Below are positions 20,260 through 30,900 of a DNA stretch of 64,000 nucleotides, in pieces. The stretch's first letter is position 1. Each line of letters begins with the position of its first letter. A model generated the notes under the pieces. It worked only from the letters and a program-made list of their open reading frames with translations. It searched no databases and was not told the DNA's origin. The position numbers were made by a program, and so were the translations under genes. This DNA is from Lacipirellula limnantheis (GTDB lineage: Bacteria; Planctomycetota; Planctomycetia; Pirellulales; Lacipirellulaceae). The stretch is from NCBI RefSeq assembly GCF_007746075.1, contig NZ_CP036339.1, positions 5,051,786-5,115,785 on the forward strand. The letters are read 5' to 3'.

Positions 20260-21957
20260 ATGATTCGCTCCGCCCTCCCGCATCGCACCGCCCTGTTGGC
20301 GCTCGTGCTCTCCATCGCTGGCTATTCGACCGCGCTGGCCCATTTCCCTTGGCTCGCAGTCGACGACGAAGGTCGGGCGCTGGTCTTCTTCGGCGAGAGC
20401 CCCGACGAGCGCAACTACCATCTGCCCGAGGCGCTAACCGCTGCCAAGCTTCACAGCCGCGTGGGCGACGACGACGCTCAGGAAGTGGCGCTCGAAACGC
20501 TCGAAGAGGATGATTTCGTCGGCCGCCGTTCCGGCGAACCCGTTGCCGACGATGCCGTGTTGGAACTGACGGCCGAGTACGGCATCTACCACGGCATGCT
20601 GCTGACGTACTTTGCCAAGCATCTACCGGGCGAGACGATCGCCGCGTGGGAGAAGGCGGGGCCGTCGCAGGGCTTGAAACTCGACGTGGCGCCGAAGGCC
20701 TCCGACGAGGGGCTGGCGATCGCCGTCACCTGGGAAGGCCAGCCGCTGGCCGACGCCGGCGTCGCGCTGACCGACTCGACTGGCGAGACTCAAGAAGCGA
20801 AGACCGACGCCAAGGGGCTCGCCGCCTTCGCCAAGGTGGCCGCGGGTCCGGTGAGCGTCATCACCAGCCAGATGAAGAAAGGCGAAGCAGGCGAGCACAA
20901 CGGCAAGGCCTACACTAGCGTCGCCAACTACGGCACGCTCACGTTCAATCACAAGAGCGCCGCAGCCAGTGAAAACGCAGCGAAGAAGTCCGCGGCGAAC
21001 GAGGAGCCGGCAGCCGACGCCGAGCAGGCCCTGAGCGACTACCCTGCCCTCCCCGAGGCCGTCTCGAGCTTCGGCGCCGCGGTCTGCGACGGGTACCTCT
21101 ACGTTTACAGCGGCCACACCGGCGGCGAGCACGAACACTCCCGCGACAACTTGTCGCAGAAGTTTCTCCGCATCAAGCTCGACGGCGGCGGCGAGTGGGA
21201 GGAACTGCCCATGGAAACGCCGTTGCAAGGCCTGCCGCTGGTCGCCCACGGCGGCAAGCTTTATCGCGTCGGCGGGCTGAACGCCAAAAACGCCGAAGGC
21301 GAGGACGAGGATCTCCACTCGGTTGCTGAGTTTTCCTGCTTCGATCCAGCCGCAAAAAAGTGGACGTCCCTGGCGCCGCTTCCCGAGCCGCGGTCATCGC
21401 ACGATGCCGTGGTCATCGGCGACCGGCTCTACGTCGTCGGCGGTTGGACGCTCGATGGCGACCGCAAGGGCGCATGGCTCGACACGGCCTGGTCGTTCGA
21501 CCTGACCAATCCGCAAGGCGCGTGGGAGCCGATTGCGAAGCCAAACTTCCGCCGTCGCGCCTTGGCCGCCGCGCAGTGGAACGGCAAGCTCGTCGCCCTC
21601 GGCGGCATGGACGCCGATCAGGAAATCTCCCGCCAGGTGAGCCTGCTCGATCCCGCGACCGGCGAGTGGACCGAACTGGCCGAGCTTCCGGGCGAGGACA
21701 TGGACGGCTTCGGCGCCGCGGCGTGGAATCTCGACGGCAAACTGTTCGCCAGCGGCACGCAGAAGTCGCTGTACAAGCTGGCCGACGACGGCAAGTCGTG
21801 GGAAGCCGTGCTGGAGCTGAAGCAGCCGCGATTCTTCCACCGCCTGCTGCCGGCCGGAGACGCCACGCTGCTGTCGATCGCCGGGGCGTCGTTCGACGGG
21901 CACTTGTCGAATATCGAAGAGATGTCAGTCGCCGCTGACGCGAAGCAGACGAACTGA
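20260..21957 (+). CDS. Exported Kelch-repeat protein with N-terminal DUF4198-like domain
   Basis: A 565-residue exported protein. Residues 1-27 are a signal peptide, and the mature end AHFPWLAVDD resembles DUF4198-type periplasmic proteins. An Ig-like part follows at about 150-225 (ADAGVALTDSTGE). After a short Ala/Lys linker, about 270-560 hold Kelch propeller blades with repeated Gly-Gly turns (LYRVGGLN, LYVVGGWT, LVALGGMD). Kelch propellers bind ligands or carbohydrates. A clear aagaaggaaa site before ATG 20260 fixes the start. It is 82 bp after the fusion gene and may belong to the same transcript. The substrate is unknown. Confidence 0.8.
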   Translation: MIRSALPHRTALLALVLSIAGYSTALAHFPWLAVDDEGRALVFFGESPDERNYHLPEALTAAKLHSRVGDDDAQEVALETLEEDDFVGRRSGEPVADDAVLELTAEYGIYHGMLLTYFAKHLPGETIAAWEKAGPSQGLKLDVAPKASDEGLAIAVTWEGQPLADAGVALTDSTGETQEAKTDAKGLAAFAKVAAGPVSVITSQMKKGEAGEHNGKAYTSVANYGTLTFNHKSAAASENAAKKSAANEEPAADAEQALSDYPALPEAVSSFGAAVCDGYLYVYSGHTGGEHEHSRDNLSQKFLRIKLDGGGEWEELPMETPLQGLPLVAHGGKLYRVGGLNAKNAEGEDEDLHSVAEFSCFDPAAKKWTSLAPLPEPRSSHDAVVIGDRLYVVGGWTLDGDRKGAWLDTAWSFDLTNPQGAWEPIAKPNFRRRALAAAQWNGKLVALGGMDADQEISRQVSLLDPATGEWTELAELPGEDMDGFGAAAWNLDGKLFASGTQKSLYKLADDGKSWEAVLELKQPRFFHRLLPAGDATLLSIAGASFDGHLSNIEEMSVAADAKQTN

Positions 21958-22489
21958 GCTGTAACGCCGCCGGCTCCGCCGCTGGACGAACGACGAACGA
22001 GACGCCGTCTTGAATTGAGTAGACCGGTAACACCGGCGACCTTCAGGCCGGCAGCAGCAGACGCAAGAGGCAGCCGTCCGGGCCGCTGCAGAGCGTGAAC
22101 CACCGAAGCGGCGAGCCCCCGCCAGCGCTCGCCCGTCGGGGCAGCTTCGCGCCGCGCCCCGGCGCGCTGCCTCTTTTTACGCCCATTGCCTCGCGGGCGC
22201 CGCCGCCCGCCGCCGACTCGCGTCGTCGGGATGAAAGCAACCTCCTCGGTGGCAAATGGCGTCAGGCTCCGCTCGGTAGGTCCGGCGCTGCGCTTTGTCA
22301 AACTCAGCGTGCGCTCACACGACAAATCTCGCGGGCTGTCTATGCCGGCCGCGGCGACATTGCGGCAAAAACATCCCTCTTTCCGGGGCAATCGGCCCTT
22401 AGTGCGGTTCCAGCGGGAGGGCAAAAAATATACTATGCTTATTGCTGCAACCGGCGCCCTTCTAACGCAATTGCCCGACTCCATCGCAA
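21958..22489. other. Intergenic region before sucA, 532 bp
   Basis: No supported gene. A GC hairpin gcgccg-cgccc-cggcgc near 22149-22165 is followed by ctgcctcttttt, a weak terminator candidate 190 bp after the Kelch gene. Near 21964-22045 lie hairpin-like gccgccggctccgccgctgg and ggtaacaccgg repeats. The 3' part should hold the sucA promoter. Confidence 0.4.
22406..22434 (+). promoter_or_regulatory. Weak sigma70-like promoter candidate for sucA
   Basis: TATACT at 22429-22434 is a good -10 hexamer in an A-rich setting, about 56 bp before the sucA ATG. The -35 side is poor (ggttcc region near 22406-22413), so this is a tentative call. Confidence 0.25.
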
Positions 22490-25471
22490 ATGGCCACCCC
22501 AGCCGCGGACGTCGACGGTCCGCAACTTCAACTCAATAGTCAGAGCCTCGACTACGTCGAACAGCTCTACGCCCAGTACAAAGACAATCCCGACGCGGCG
22601 CCGGCTGACTGGCGCGCGCTGTTCGGCATGCTGGCCAACGGGACGAATCACGCCTCCGCGACGCCCAAGCTAGCGGCGCCTAGTGCGAAGCTGACGAGCT
22701 CAACGCCAACGCTGGCAGCGCCAGTCTTCGATCAGCGGTTGATCACCGATCCGAAGCCCGGTCATCCCAAGCTCACCGAGGCGACGGCCCCGGAAACCAA
22801 GCTGGTGCTGGAATCGCACCGTCTGGCCGCCCTGGTCCCGCCGGTGGCTCCCATCCATCCGGCATACCCGGTCAATGGCAACGGCAACGGCAAGCATGAA
22901 GAGCTCGCCGCGCGCCAGGAACGCGTCGATCAGCTGATTCGCAACTACCGTGTTCGCGGCCACATCATTTCGGATATCGATCCGCTCGATCAGTTCCGCC
23001 CCCGCCCGCCGGAACTCGACCCGGCCTACTACGGCTTTACCGAAGCCGATTACGATCGCGTCTTCTCGACGCGCACGATGCAAGGGCCGAAACAGCGGAC
23101 GCTCCGCGAGATCGTCAGCTGGCTGCAGAACACCTACTGCCGGGCGATCGGCGTGCAATTCATGCACATCGACGATCTGGTGATTCGCGAGTGGCTTCAG
23201 TCGCGGATGGAAGAGACCGAGAACCGCACCGAGCTTTCGCGCGAGGAGCAGCTGCGTATTCTCAAGCGGCTGAACGACGGCGCGTCGTTCGAGCAGTTCC
23301 TGCAGACCAAGTTCACCGGCGCCAAGAGCTTCTCGCTCGAAGGAGGCGAAAGCCTCATTCCGCTGCTCGACATGGCGCTCGAAAAGGCGGGCAACGACGG
23401 CATCAGCGAAGTCGTCATCGCGATGGCCCATCGCGGCCGACTGAACGTCCTGGCCAACGTCATCGGCAAGAGCCCGCGGGAGATCTTCCGAGAATTCATG
23501 GACCTGGAGTCGCCCCAGCGCACCGGCCCAGGAGACGTCAAATACCATCTCGGCTACTCGGGCGATTGGACGACGGGCAAGGGGAACAAGGTTCACCTGT
23601 CGCTCTGCTTCAACCCCAGCCATTTGGAATACGTCAACGGCGTGGCGATGGGCCGCATGCGCGCCAAGCAGGACCGTTACGGCGACGTGCAGCGCCGCAA
23701 AGGGATGGTGGTCCTGGTCCATGGCGACGCCGCGTTCGCCGGCGAAGGCGTGGTGCAGGAAGTCCTCAACATGAGCGAGCTTCCCGGCTATCGCGTCGGC
23801 GGGACGCTCCATGTGATCGTCAACAACCAGATCGGCTTCACCACGACGCCGACCGAAGCTCGCTCGAGCGCCTACGCCACCGACGTCGCCAAGCTGCTGC
23901 AAATCCCGATCTTCCACGTCAACGGCGAAGACCCCGAAGCGGTGGCCCAGGCGGTCCGTCTGGCCCTCGATTTCCGCAAAGAATTTCAACGCGACGCGGT
24001 CATCGACATGTACTGCTACCGTCAGCGCGGCCACAACGAGGGCGACGAGCCGTCGTTCACTCAGCCCCTGATGTACCAGGCGATCGGCGCCCAGAACTCG
24101 GTGCGCGAAGGCTACCTCAAGCGGCTGCTGGCGCTCGGCGGCATCACCGCCGACGAAGCCGAGCAGATCGCCAAAGACCGCCATGCGAAGCTCGAGGCCG
24201 ATTTCGCCGCGGCGAAGGATCGCGACTTCCAGCTCAGCAACCCCACGCCCACCGGCCCCTGGGCCAACTACTACGGCGGACCGTTCGAGAAGGCGCCCAA
24301 CGTCATCACCGGCGTTGAACAAGAGCGCCTCGTCCAGTTACTGGAACAGCTGACCCACGTTCCTGAGGGGTTCCACATCCATCCAAAGCTCGTGCGGGCG
24401 ATGGAGCGCAAGCGCCAAATGGCCGCCGGCGAGGAACCGCTCGATTGGGCCACCGCCGAGTCGCTGGCGCTGGCCAGCCTGGCGACGCAGGGCGTGCGCA
24501 TCCGCATCAGCGGCCAAGATTCCGAGCGCGGCACGTTCAGCCAGCGCCATGCCGTGCTCCACGACGTGAAGAACGGGCATAAGTACATGCCTCTCTGCCA
24601 CCTGGCCCCCGATCAGGGGCCGGTGGAAATCGTCAACAGTCCGCTGTCGGAAGCAGGCGTGCTCGGCTTCGATTACGGCTACAGCCTCGATTGCCCCGAG
24701 GGACTCGTGGCATGGGAAGCTCAGTTCGGCGACTTTGCCAACGCGGGGCAGGTCATCATCGACCAGTTCATCGCCAGCGCCGAGGTAAAGTGGCGCCGGC
24801 TAAGCGGCCTCGTGCTGCTCTTGCCGCACGGCTTTGAAGGGCAAGGGCCGGAGCATTCCAGCGCCCGGTTGGAACGGTTCCTCACGCTCGCGGCGGAGGA
24901 CAATATTCAGGTCGTTTGCCCGACGACGCCCGCGCAGTACTTCCACTGCCTCCGTCGACAGGTCATCCGCCCCTGGCGTAAACCGCTGGTGGTGATGACC
25001 CCCAAGAGTCTGCTTCGTCACAAGGAATGTATTTCCACGATGGCGGAGCTCTCGCGCGGCCGGTTCCATGGCGTGCTGCCGGAGTCGGCCAGCCGCCTGA
25101 GCCAACGCGACACCCGCGTGATCCTTTGCTCCGGCAAGGTCTACTTCGACCTGCGGGCGCGCCGACAAGCGCTTGGCATCGAAGGTCCGCCGATCATCCG
25201 CATCGAGCAGCTCTATCCGCTGCCGATGAACCAACTGCTCGCCGCACTGGCGCCGCTGCCGAAGGGCACGCCGCTGGTGTGGGTGCAAGAAGAGCCGGAA
25301 AACATGGGCGCCTGGCGTTTCCTGCGGTCGATGTGGGACGACAGTCTGTGCCTGCAGTACCCGCTGAAGTGCATCAGCCGCCCCGCCTCGGCCTCGCCGG
25401 CCACCGGTTCGAAGACGGCCCACGAGCGCGAGCAGGCCGAACTGGTCGATCGCGCCTTACTGCGTGAATAA
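22490..25471 (+). CDS. sucA: 2-oxoglutarate dehydrogenase E1 component
   Basis: SucA decarboxylates 2-oxoglutarate with thiamine diphosphate and passes the succinyl group to the lipoyl arm of SucB, a TCA cycle step in the cytoplasm. The 993-residue length is normal. The N-terminal E1 motif (SLDYVEQLYAQYKDNP, about 18-33), AHRGRLNVLANVIGK (about 312-326) and the ThDP-binding run GDAAFAGEGVVQE (about 412-424) followed by VNNQIGFTT are present; the transketolase-type pyrimidine domain (about 610-810) and C-terminal domain follow. It heads a two-gene cluster with sucB, 146 bp apart. No lpd or sucCD is nearby, so E3 must come from elsewhere. Confidence 0.97.
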   Translation: MATPAADVDGPQLQLNSQSLDYVEQLYAQYKDNPDAAPADWRALFGMLANGTNHASATPKLAAPSAKLTSSTPTLAAPVFDQRLITDPKPGHPKLTEATAPETKLVLESHRLAALVPPVAPIHPAYPVNGNGNGKHEELAARQERVDQLIRNYRVRGHIISDIDPLDQFRPRPPELDPAYYGFTEADYDRVFSTRTMQGPKQRTLREIVSWLQNTYCRAIGVQFMHIDDLVIREWLQSRMEETENRTELSREEQLRILKRLNDGASFEQFLQTKFTGAKSFSLEGGESLIPLLDMALEKAGNDGISEVVIAMAHRGRLNVLANVIGKSPREIFREFMDLESPQRTGPGDVKYHLGYSGDWTTGKGNKVHLSLCFNPSHLEYVNGVAMGRMRAKQDRYGDVQRRKGMVVLVHGDAAFAGEGVVQEVLNMSELPGYRVGGTLHVIVNNQIGFTTTPTEARSSAYATDVAKLLQIPIFHVNGEDPEAVAQAVRLALDFRKEFQRDAVIDMYCYRQRGHNEGDEPSFTQPLMYQAIGAQNSVREGYLKRLLALGGITADEAEQIAKDRHAKLEADFAAAKDRDFQLSNPTPTGPWANYYGGPFEKAPNVITGVEQERLVQLLEQLTHVPEGFHIHPKLVRAMERKRQMAAGEEPLDWATAESLALASLATQGVRIRISGQDSERGTFSQRHAVLHDVKNGHKYMPLCHLAPDQGPVEIVNSPLSEAGVLGFDYGYSLDCPEGLVAWEAQFGDFANAGQVIIDQFIASAEVKWRRLSGLVLLLPHGFEGQGPEHSSARLERFLTLAAEDNIQVVCPTTPAQYFHCLRRQVIRPWRKPLVVMTPKSLLRHKECISTMAELSRGRFHGVLPESASRLSQRDTRVILCSGKVYFDLRARRQALGIEGPPIIRIEQLYPLPMNQLLAALAPLPKGTPLVWVQEEPENMGAWRFLRSMWDDSLCLQYPLKCISRPASASPATGSKTAHEREQAELVDRALLRE

Positions 25472-25617
25472 AACTCCGCCCGGCGGCGGTCCGCCGCCGC
25501 GGGTTTCCGATTGATTCGGCCCCTGCCGGTCGCCCAGCCCGGCCCGTTCCCCAGACGCCAACCACTACTCGCGGCCTCGCCTGATTGCTCCGCCGCTCAT
25601 TGTCAGAGAATCTGAAC

Positions 25618-26808
25618 ATGTCCATCGAACTGAAGGTCCCGGTGATCGGCGAATCGGTCTCCGAAATTTTCATCGGCCAGTGGTACAAGGGCGAAGGCTC
25701 GACCGTTGCCGTCGACGAGAACCTCGTCGAACTCGAGTCGGAGAAGGCCACTCTCGACGTGCCCTCGCCGAGCGCGGGCGTCATCACGAAGATTCTCAAG
25801 CATGCGGGCGAGACGGCCGAAGTCGGCGAAGTGATCGCATACCTCGACCAGGTCAGCGCAGCGGCCCCAGCGGCCAAAGCGCCTGAAAAAGCTCCTGAGC
25901 CGGCCCCCGCCCCGCCAGTCGCCGAGGCGCCGAAGCCCGCCCCGACGCCAGAGCCGCCCAAGCCCGCTCCTGCTCCTACTCCTGCCGCAAAGGTCGAGCC
26001 GCCGCCCAGCGAACCCGCCAAGACTCCGACGCCCATGGCGACGCAGCCCATCAATCATACGGCGAAGCCGGCCAATTACGCCCAGTCGCTGCAAGTCGGC
26101 GCCGGCAATCGCACCGAAGAGGTCGTGCCGATGAGCCCGGTCCGGCGCCGCATTGCGGCGCGACTGCTCGACGCCACCCAGAATGCCGCACTGCTGACCA
26201 CCTTCAACGAAGTCGACATGACCGCCGTCAAAGAACTACGCGGCTCGCTCGGCGAGGCGTTTGAGAAGCGTTACGGCGTCCGTCTCGGCTTCATGTCGTT
26301 CTTCGTCAAGGCGGCGGTCGATGCGCTCAAGCAGTGCCCCGAAATCAACGCGATCATCGAGGGCGATAAGGTCGTCTACCGCCGCTACTTCGACGTCGGG
26401 GTCGCCATCGGCAGCGATCGCGGCCTCTTCGTGCCGGTGTTGCGGAATGCCGAAGAAATGACGTTCGCCGATATCGAGAAGTCGATCACCGACCTCGCCA
26501 AGCGGGCCCAGTCGGGCAACCTGCGGGTGGAGGAATTGCAGGGCGGCACGTTTACCATCACCAACGGCGGGGTCTATGGGTCGCTGTTGTCGACCCCGAT
26601 CGTCAATCCGCCGCAAAGCGGCGTGCTGGGCATGCACTCGATCCAGAATCGCCCGGTGGCGATCGACGGGCAGGTCGTCATCCGTCCGATGATGTACCTC
26701 GCGCTGACGTACGACCACCGCATTGTCGACGGTCGCGAAGCGGTGACGTTCCTCAAGAGCATCAAGGACGCCATCGAGAATCCAGCTCGCATCTTGCTGG
26801 AAGTGTAA
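25618..26808 (+). CDS. sucB: Dihydrolipoyl succinyltransferase E2 lacking the E3-binding domain
   Basis: SucB carries succinyl groups on a lipoyl lysine and transfers them to CoA. The 396 residues hold a lipoyl domain (about 1-78, lipoyl Lys43 in LESEKATLDVP), a Pro/Ala-rich linker (about 80-160), and the catalytic domain (about 165-396; VPMSPVRRRIAARL at its start, DHRIVDG near the end with catalytic His367). The usual 35-residue peripheral subunit-binding domain, with its GTGxGGRI motif, is not visible between linker and catalytic domain. ATG 25618 gives the standard MSIELKVPVIGES start. This suggests that the E3 subunit binds by another route. Confidence 0.94.
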   Translation: MSIELKVPVIGESVSEIFIGQWYKGEGSTVAVDENLVELESEKATLDVPSPSAGVITKILKHAGETAEVGEVIAYLDQVSAAAPAAKAPEKAPEPAPAPPVAEAPKPAPTPEPPKPAPAPTPAAKVEPPPSEPAKTPTPMATQPINHTAKPANYAQSLQVGAGNRTEEVVPMSPVRRRIAARLLDATQNAALLTTFNEVDMTAVKELRGSLGEAFEKRYGVRLGFMSFFVKAAVDALKQCPEINAIIEGDKVVYRRYFDVGVAIGSDRGLFVPVLRNAEEMTFADIEKSITDLAKRAQSGNLRVEELQGGTFTITNGGVYGSLLSTPIVNPPQSGVLGMHSIQNRPVAIDGQVVIRPMMYLALTYDHRIVDGREAVTFLKSIKDAIENPARILLEV

Positions 26809-27171
26809 CTCGCCGCGCGCATCCGGCTGAGTCGTTTCTACTGCCGGGGATGCCACTGAGAGGCATTGTCGCATCCGTCGTTCCAAGTCGAGCGAAGACT
26901 CTGACAATGGCGGACGTGCGGCGCCATGGATGGCGATCGAAGCTGTCTCGCCGCCCACGGACGGCTTCGCAGCTGCGCAGTTTGCATCGTCCGCTGCGCT
27001 CGATGGCGACGCGCCGTTCGCGGCTTGACGCACAATTGAAAATCCCGCCGAAAGTCCCGTCCCGTCCTCCCCATTGGGCCTTGCAGAGAGCGGCCCTCGC
27101 CGCGCATTATAGTTCTTCCCGCCTGCGATATCCCACCTACGCGCTATAGAGAGAACGTTCGCGTCGCCGCG
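26809..27171. other. Intergenic region before the respiratory locus, 363 bp
   Basis: No supported gene. This region separates sucAB from actA and should hold the promoter of the 12-gene respiratory cluster. It is GC-rich until about 27025 and then more AT-rich (ttgacgcacaattgaaaat near 27026). Confidence 0.4.
27081..27110 (+). promoter_or_regulatory. Weak sigma70-like promoter candidate for the act/cox cluster
   Basis: TTGCAG (27081-27086) and CATTAT (27105-27110) are 18 bp apart and 61 bp before actA. The match is moderate and could be chance. Confidence 0.25.
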
Positions 27172-27849
27172 ATGCCACAGATCTTTCATCCCAGCATGAA
27201 CACCATCTCCCGCGCCAGCATTTTTGGCGCGGCGTTCATCCTCGCTGGCGTCGGCGGATTCATCTGGCTGATCTTCCGCTCGTCGTACACCACGCAAGTC
27301 GGCGTCGTCCGGCCGCAGCCTGTCGAGTTCAGCCACGAGCATCATGTCTCCGGCCTGGGCATCGATTGCCGCTACTGCCACACTTCGGTCGAGACGAGCT
27401 CGTTCGCCGGCATTCCGCCTACGGCGACCTGCATGACGTGCCACTCGCAAATCTGGACCGACAGCCCCAAACTGGAAGTCGTCCGTGCAAGCTACCGCAC
27501 CGGCGAGTCGATTCCTTGGACCCGCGTTCACGACCTGCCCGACTTCGCCTATTTCGACCACAGCATCCACGTGGCGAAGGGAGTCGGCTGCGTCTCGTGT
27601 CATGGTCGCGTCGACGAGATGCCGCTGATGTGGCGGGCCAAAACGCTCCACATGGAGTGGTGCGTCGACTGCCATCGCAACCCCGAACCCCACATTCGCC
27701 CTCGAGACAAAGTCTTCTCGATGGAGCCCCTGCCCGCCCCCCCTGCCCCCGAGCGCGACGCCGAGCCCGGCGCATCGAACGTGGCGATCGACCTGATGCA
27801 AGCGCACCAGATCGCCAGTGAAACCAATTGCTCCGTTTGTCACCACTAA
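27172..27849 (+). CDS. actA: Alternative complex III subunit ActA, pentaheme cytochrome c
   Basis: A 225-residue membrane-anchored multiheme cytochrome. One N-terminal helix (about 17-36) anchors it. Five CXXCH sites are visible: C66RYCH, C87MTCH, then CVSCH, CVDCH and the terminal CSVCH, plus extra His residues as distal ligands (HEHH). ActA relays electrons in alternative complex III, which oxidises quinol and reduces cytochrome c or an attached oxidase. The start at 27172 (MPQIFHPSMNTISR) matches the family. It leads the locus and lies 58 bp before actB. Confidence 0.95.
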   Translation: MPQIFHPSMNTISRASIFGAAFILAGVGGFIWLIFRSSYTTQVGVVRPQPVEFSHEHHVSGLGIDCRYCHTSVETSSFAGIPPTATCMTCHSQIWTDSPKLEVVRASYRTGESIPWTRVHDLPDFAYFDHSIHVAKGVGCVSCHGRVDEMPLMWRAKTLHMEWCVDCHRNPEPHIRPRDKVFSMEPLPAPPAPERDAEPGASNVAIDLMQAHQIASETNCSVCHH

Positions 27850-27907
27850 AAAAAGAAGCGGTGGCCGTCGTCCTTGCTATGCGACGGTGAGCTGAGAAGG
27901 ATCAGTC

Positions 27908-30900
27908 GTGAGTTGCCATCATAAGCCGCCCCAGAGCGAGGCTTCTTCGGAGCCTGCCGCGATGCCGACGTTCTGGCGGAGCTTCGAGGAATTAGCGGGC
28001 GATCCTGCCTTCGAAGAGCGACTGGTGCGCGAATTTCCGCGTCTCGCTTCGGTTTGGGAACAATCGCCCACCGACCGCCGCCGCTTCCTGCAGTTGATGG
28101 CCGCCTCGGTCGCGCTCGCCGGCGCCCAAGGGTGCAGCAAGGCGCCTTCGGAAAAGATCATGCCCTACGTCCGCCAGCCTGAGCGGATCACGCCAGGACT
28201 GCCGAACTACTTCGCCACGGCGATGCCCGCGAGCGACGGCGCCTTGGGACTCGTCGCTACCAGCAACATGGGCCGGCCGACGAAGCTCGAAGGCAACAAA
28301 CTTCATTCGGCGAGCCTCGGCGCCACCGACGCCTTCGCCCAAGCATCGATCCTGACGATGTACGACCCCGACCGTTCGCAGACGGTCAAGCACATCGGCA
28401 TCATCGGCACCTGGAGCGAGTTCGTCGACGGCGTCCGCGGCGCGTTGCCCGTTGGCGGAGACGGCGCCGGATTGCGCATCCTGAGCCCGCCGGTGACGTC
28501 GCCGACGCTCGCCCGCCAGCGCGAGGCGCTGCTCGCCGCGCTGCCGCAGGCGCGATGGCATCAATACGAGCCCGTCAGTCGCGACAACGCTCGACAGGGC
28601 GCGCTGCTGGCGTTTGGCGCCGACTTGTCGCCAATCTACGACTTCACCAATGCCGATGTCGTGGTCGCATGCGACGCCGATTTTCTGTCCCGCGGCGGCG
28701 CCTCGGTCCGCTACTCGCACGACTTCATGTCGCGGCGCGGCGTCGAGAGCGAAACGGCCTACCCCGGCATCGAGACGAACCGCCTGTACGCTTTTGAGAG
28801 CACCTACACTCCCACAGGCGGCGCCGCCGACCATCGCCTGCCGCTGACCCCGTCGCAATCCGAACAGTTTCTTCGCGCCCTGGCGCGCCAACTCGAAGTC
28901 GCCGGAGCCCCCCCCGCCGACCTGCCCAGCGGCGTCGACCCCAAGTGGCTCACCGCCGTGGCCGACGATCTGCAGTCGAAGCGCGGCCGGTCGCTGATCG
29001 TCGTCGGCGATCACCTCCCCGCCCCGGCTCACGCGCTTGCCCATGCCATCAACGCCGAGCTGGGCAACGTTGGTCCGACCGTGAAGTTCATCGAACCCAT
29101 CGCCGCTGGCGCCGAGGATTCAGCGGCGTCGATCCGCGAGTTGACCGACGCGCTTAACGCCGGGCAGGTGCAGCTGTTGGTCATCCTCGAAGGAAACCCG
29201 GTCTACGACGCGCCGGCCGACCTCAATTTCGCCCAAGCGATCCGCAAGACAAAGCTCGCCGTCCACTTGAGTCTGTACGACGACGAAACCTCCGAGCTCT
29301 GCCACTGGCACATTCCGGCGGCCCATTACCTGGAAGCGTGGAGCGACGTCCGAGGGTACGACGGCACGGCGTCGATCGTGCAGCCGCTGATCGCCCCGCT
29401 CTACGCCGGCCGCACCGCGCACGAAGTGATCTCCGCGCTGGTCGACCCCACGATTCAGACCAGCTACGACATTGTTCGAGCCACTTGGCAGGCGCAACTC
29501 GGCGGCGGCTTCGATCGCGGCTGGCACCAGGCGCTAGCCGACGGCGTCATCGCCGACACGGCGTTCGCACCGCAGACGCCAGCGATTCAAGCCGACGCGG
29601 TGGCCAACTTGCCAGAGGTCGCCGGCGCCCAGGGAGACCTGACGTTCGAGCTGGTGCTGCTGCCCGATCCCACGATCGGCGACGGCCGCTACGCCAACAA
29701 CGGCTGGTTGCAGGAAGCCCCCAAACCGCTCACGAAACTCACCTGGGACAACGCCGTCCTCATCGGCCCCGCCGATGCTAAGGAGCTCGCGCTGGAAACG
29801 GGCGACGTGGTTACCATCAAGTCGGGGGGCCAAGAGGTCAACGGCCCCATTTGCGTGCTGCCAGGCCACGCCCCCGGCAGCATCACCTGCCACTTCGGCT
29901 ACGGCCGCCAGCGGGCCGGCAACACCGGTTCGAAGATTGGCTTCAACGCCTACAAGTTCCGTACGACCCACGGCGGCCACGTCGCCCGCGACGCCAAGCT
30001 GGAAAAGACCGGCCAAAAGATGGCGCTCGCCCGCACGCAGACGCATCATGACATCGACGGCCGCAACATCGTCCACGCATCGACGGTCGCTCAGTTCAAG
30101 GCCGATCCCAAATCGATTCTGTCCGACGCCGTTCGTGGCCCGTTCGAGTCGCTCCTGCCGATGTGGGAGAACTACGACGAGCAAGCCTTCGCCTGGGGCA
30201 TGGCGATCGATCTGAACAAGTGCAGCGGCTGCAACTCGTGCGTGATGGCCTGCCAGGCGGAAAACAACGTCCCGATCGTCGGTAAGGAGCAGGTGCTCAA
30301 CTACCGCGAGATGGCCTGGATTCGGATCGATACGTACTACTCGGGCGATCCCGAGAATCCCGAGTCGATCCATCAGCCGATGCTCTGCCAGCATTGCGAG
30401 AAGGCGCCGTGCGAAGTCGTCTGCCCGGTGGCTGCGACGACTCATAGCGACGAAGGTCTGAACGAAATGACCTACAACCGCTGCGTCGGCACGCGCTACT
30501 GCTCGAACAACTGCCCCTACAAGGTGCGCCGCTTCAACTTCTTCCAGTACCAGGACACCGAAACGCCCGTCCTGCAGCTGATGCGCAACCCCGACGTGAC
30601 GGTCCGCAATCGCGGCGTCATGGAGAAGTGCACCTACTGCGTCCAGCGCATCAATCACGCGCGCATCGACGCGAAGAAAGATGGCGTCGCGGGCGGCGTC
30701 GAACCCTCAATCGTCGACGGCACGTTGCAGACGGCCTGTCAGCAAGCCTGCCCGTCGGAGGCGATTGTCTTCGGCAACATCAACGACAAAGAGAGCCGCG
30801 TCGCCAAACTAAAGGCCGACGCCCGAAACTACGGCGCCCTGTCGGAACTCGGCGTTCGTCCGCGGACGACGTACCTGGTTCGTTTGCGAAACCCCAACCC

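Noticed and set aside
22700..24322. 540-residue minus-strand frame inside sucA
   Set aside because: It is opposite the conserved thiamine-binding core of SucA and has no recognisable motif.
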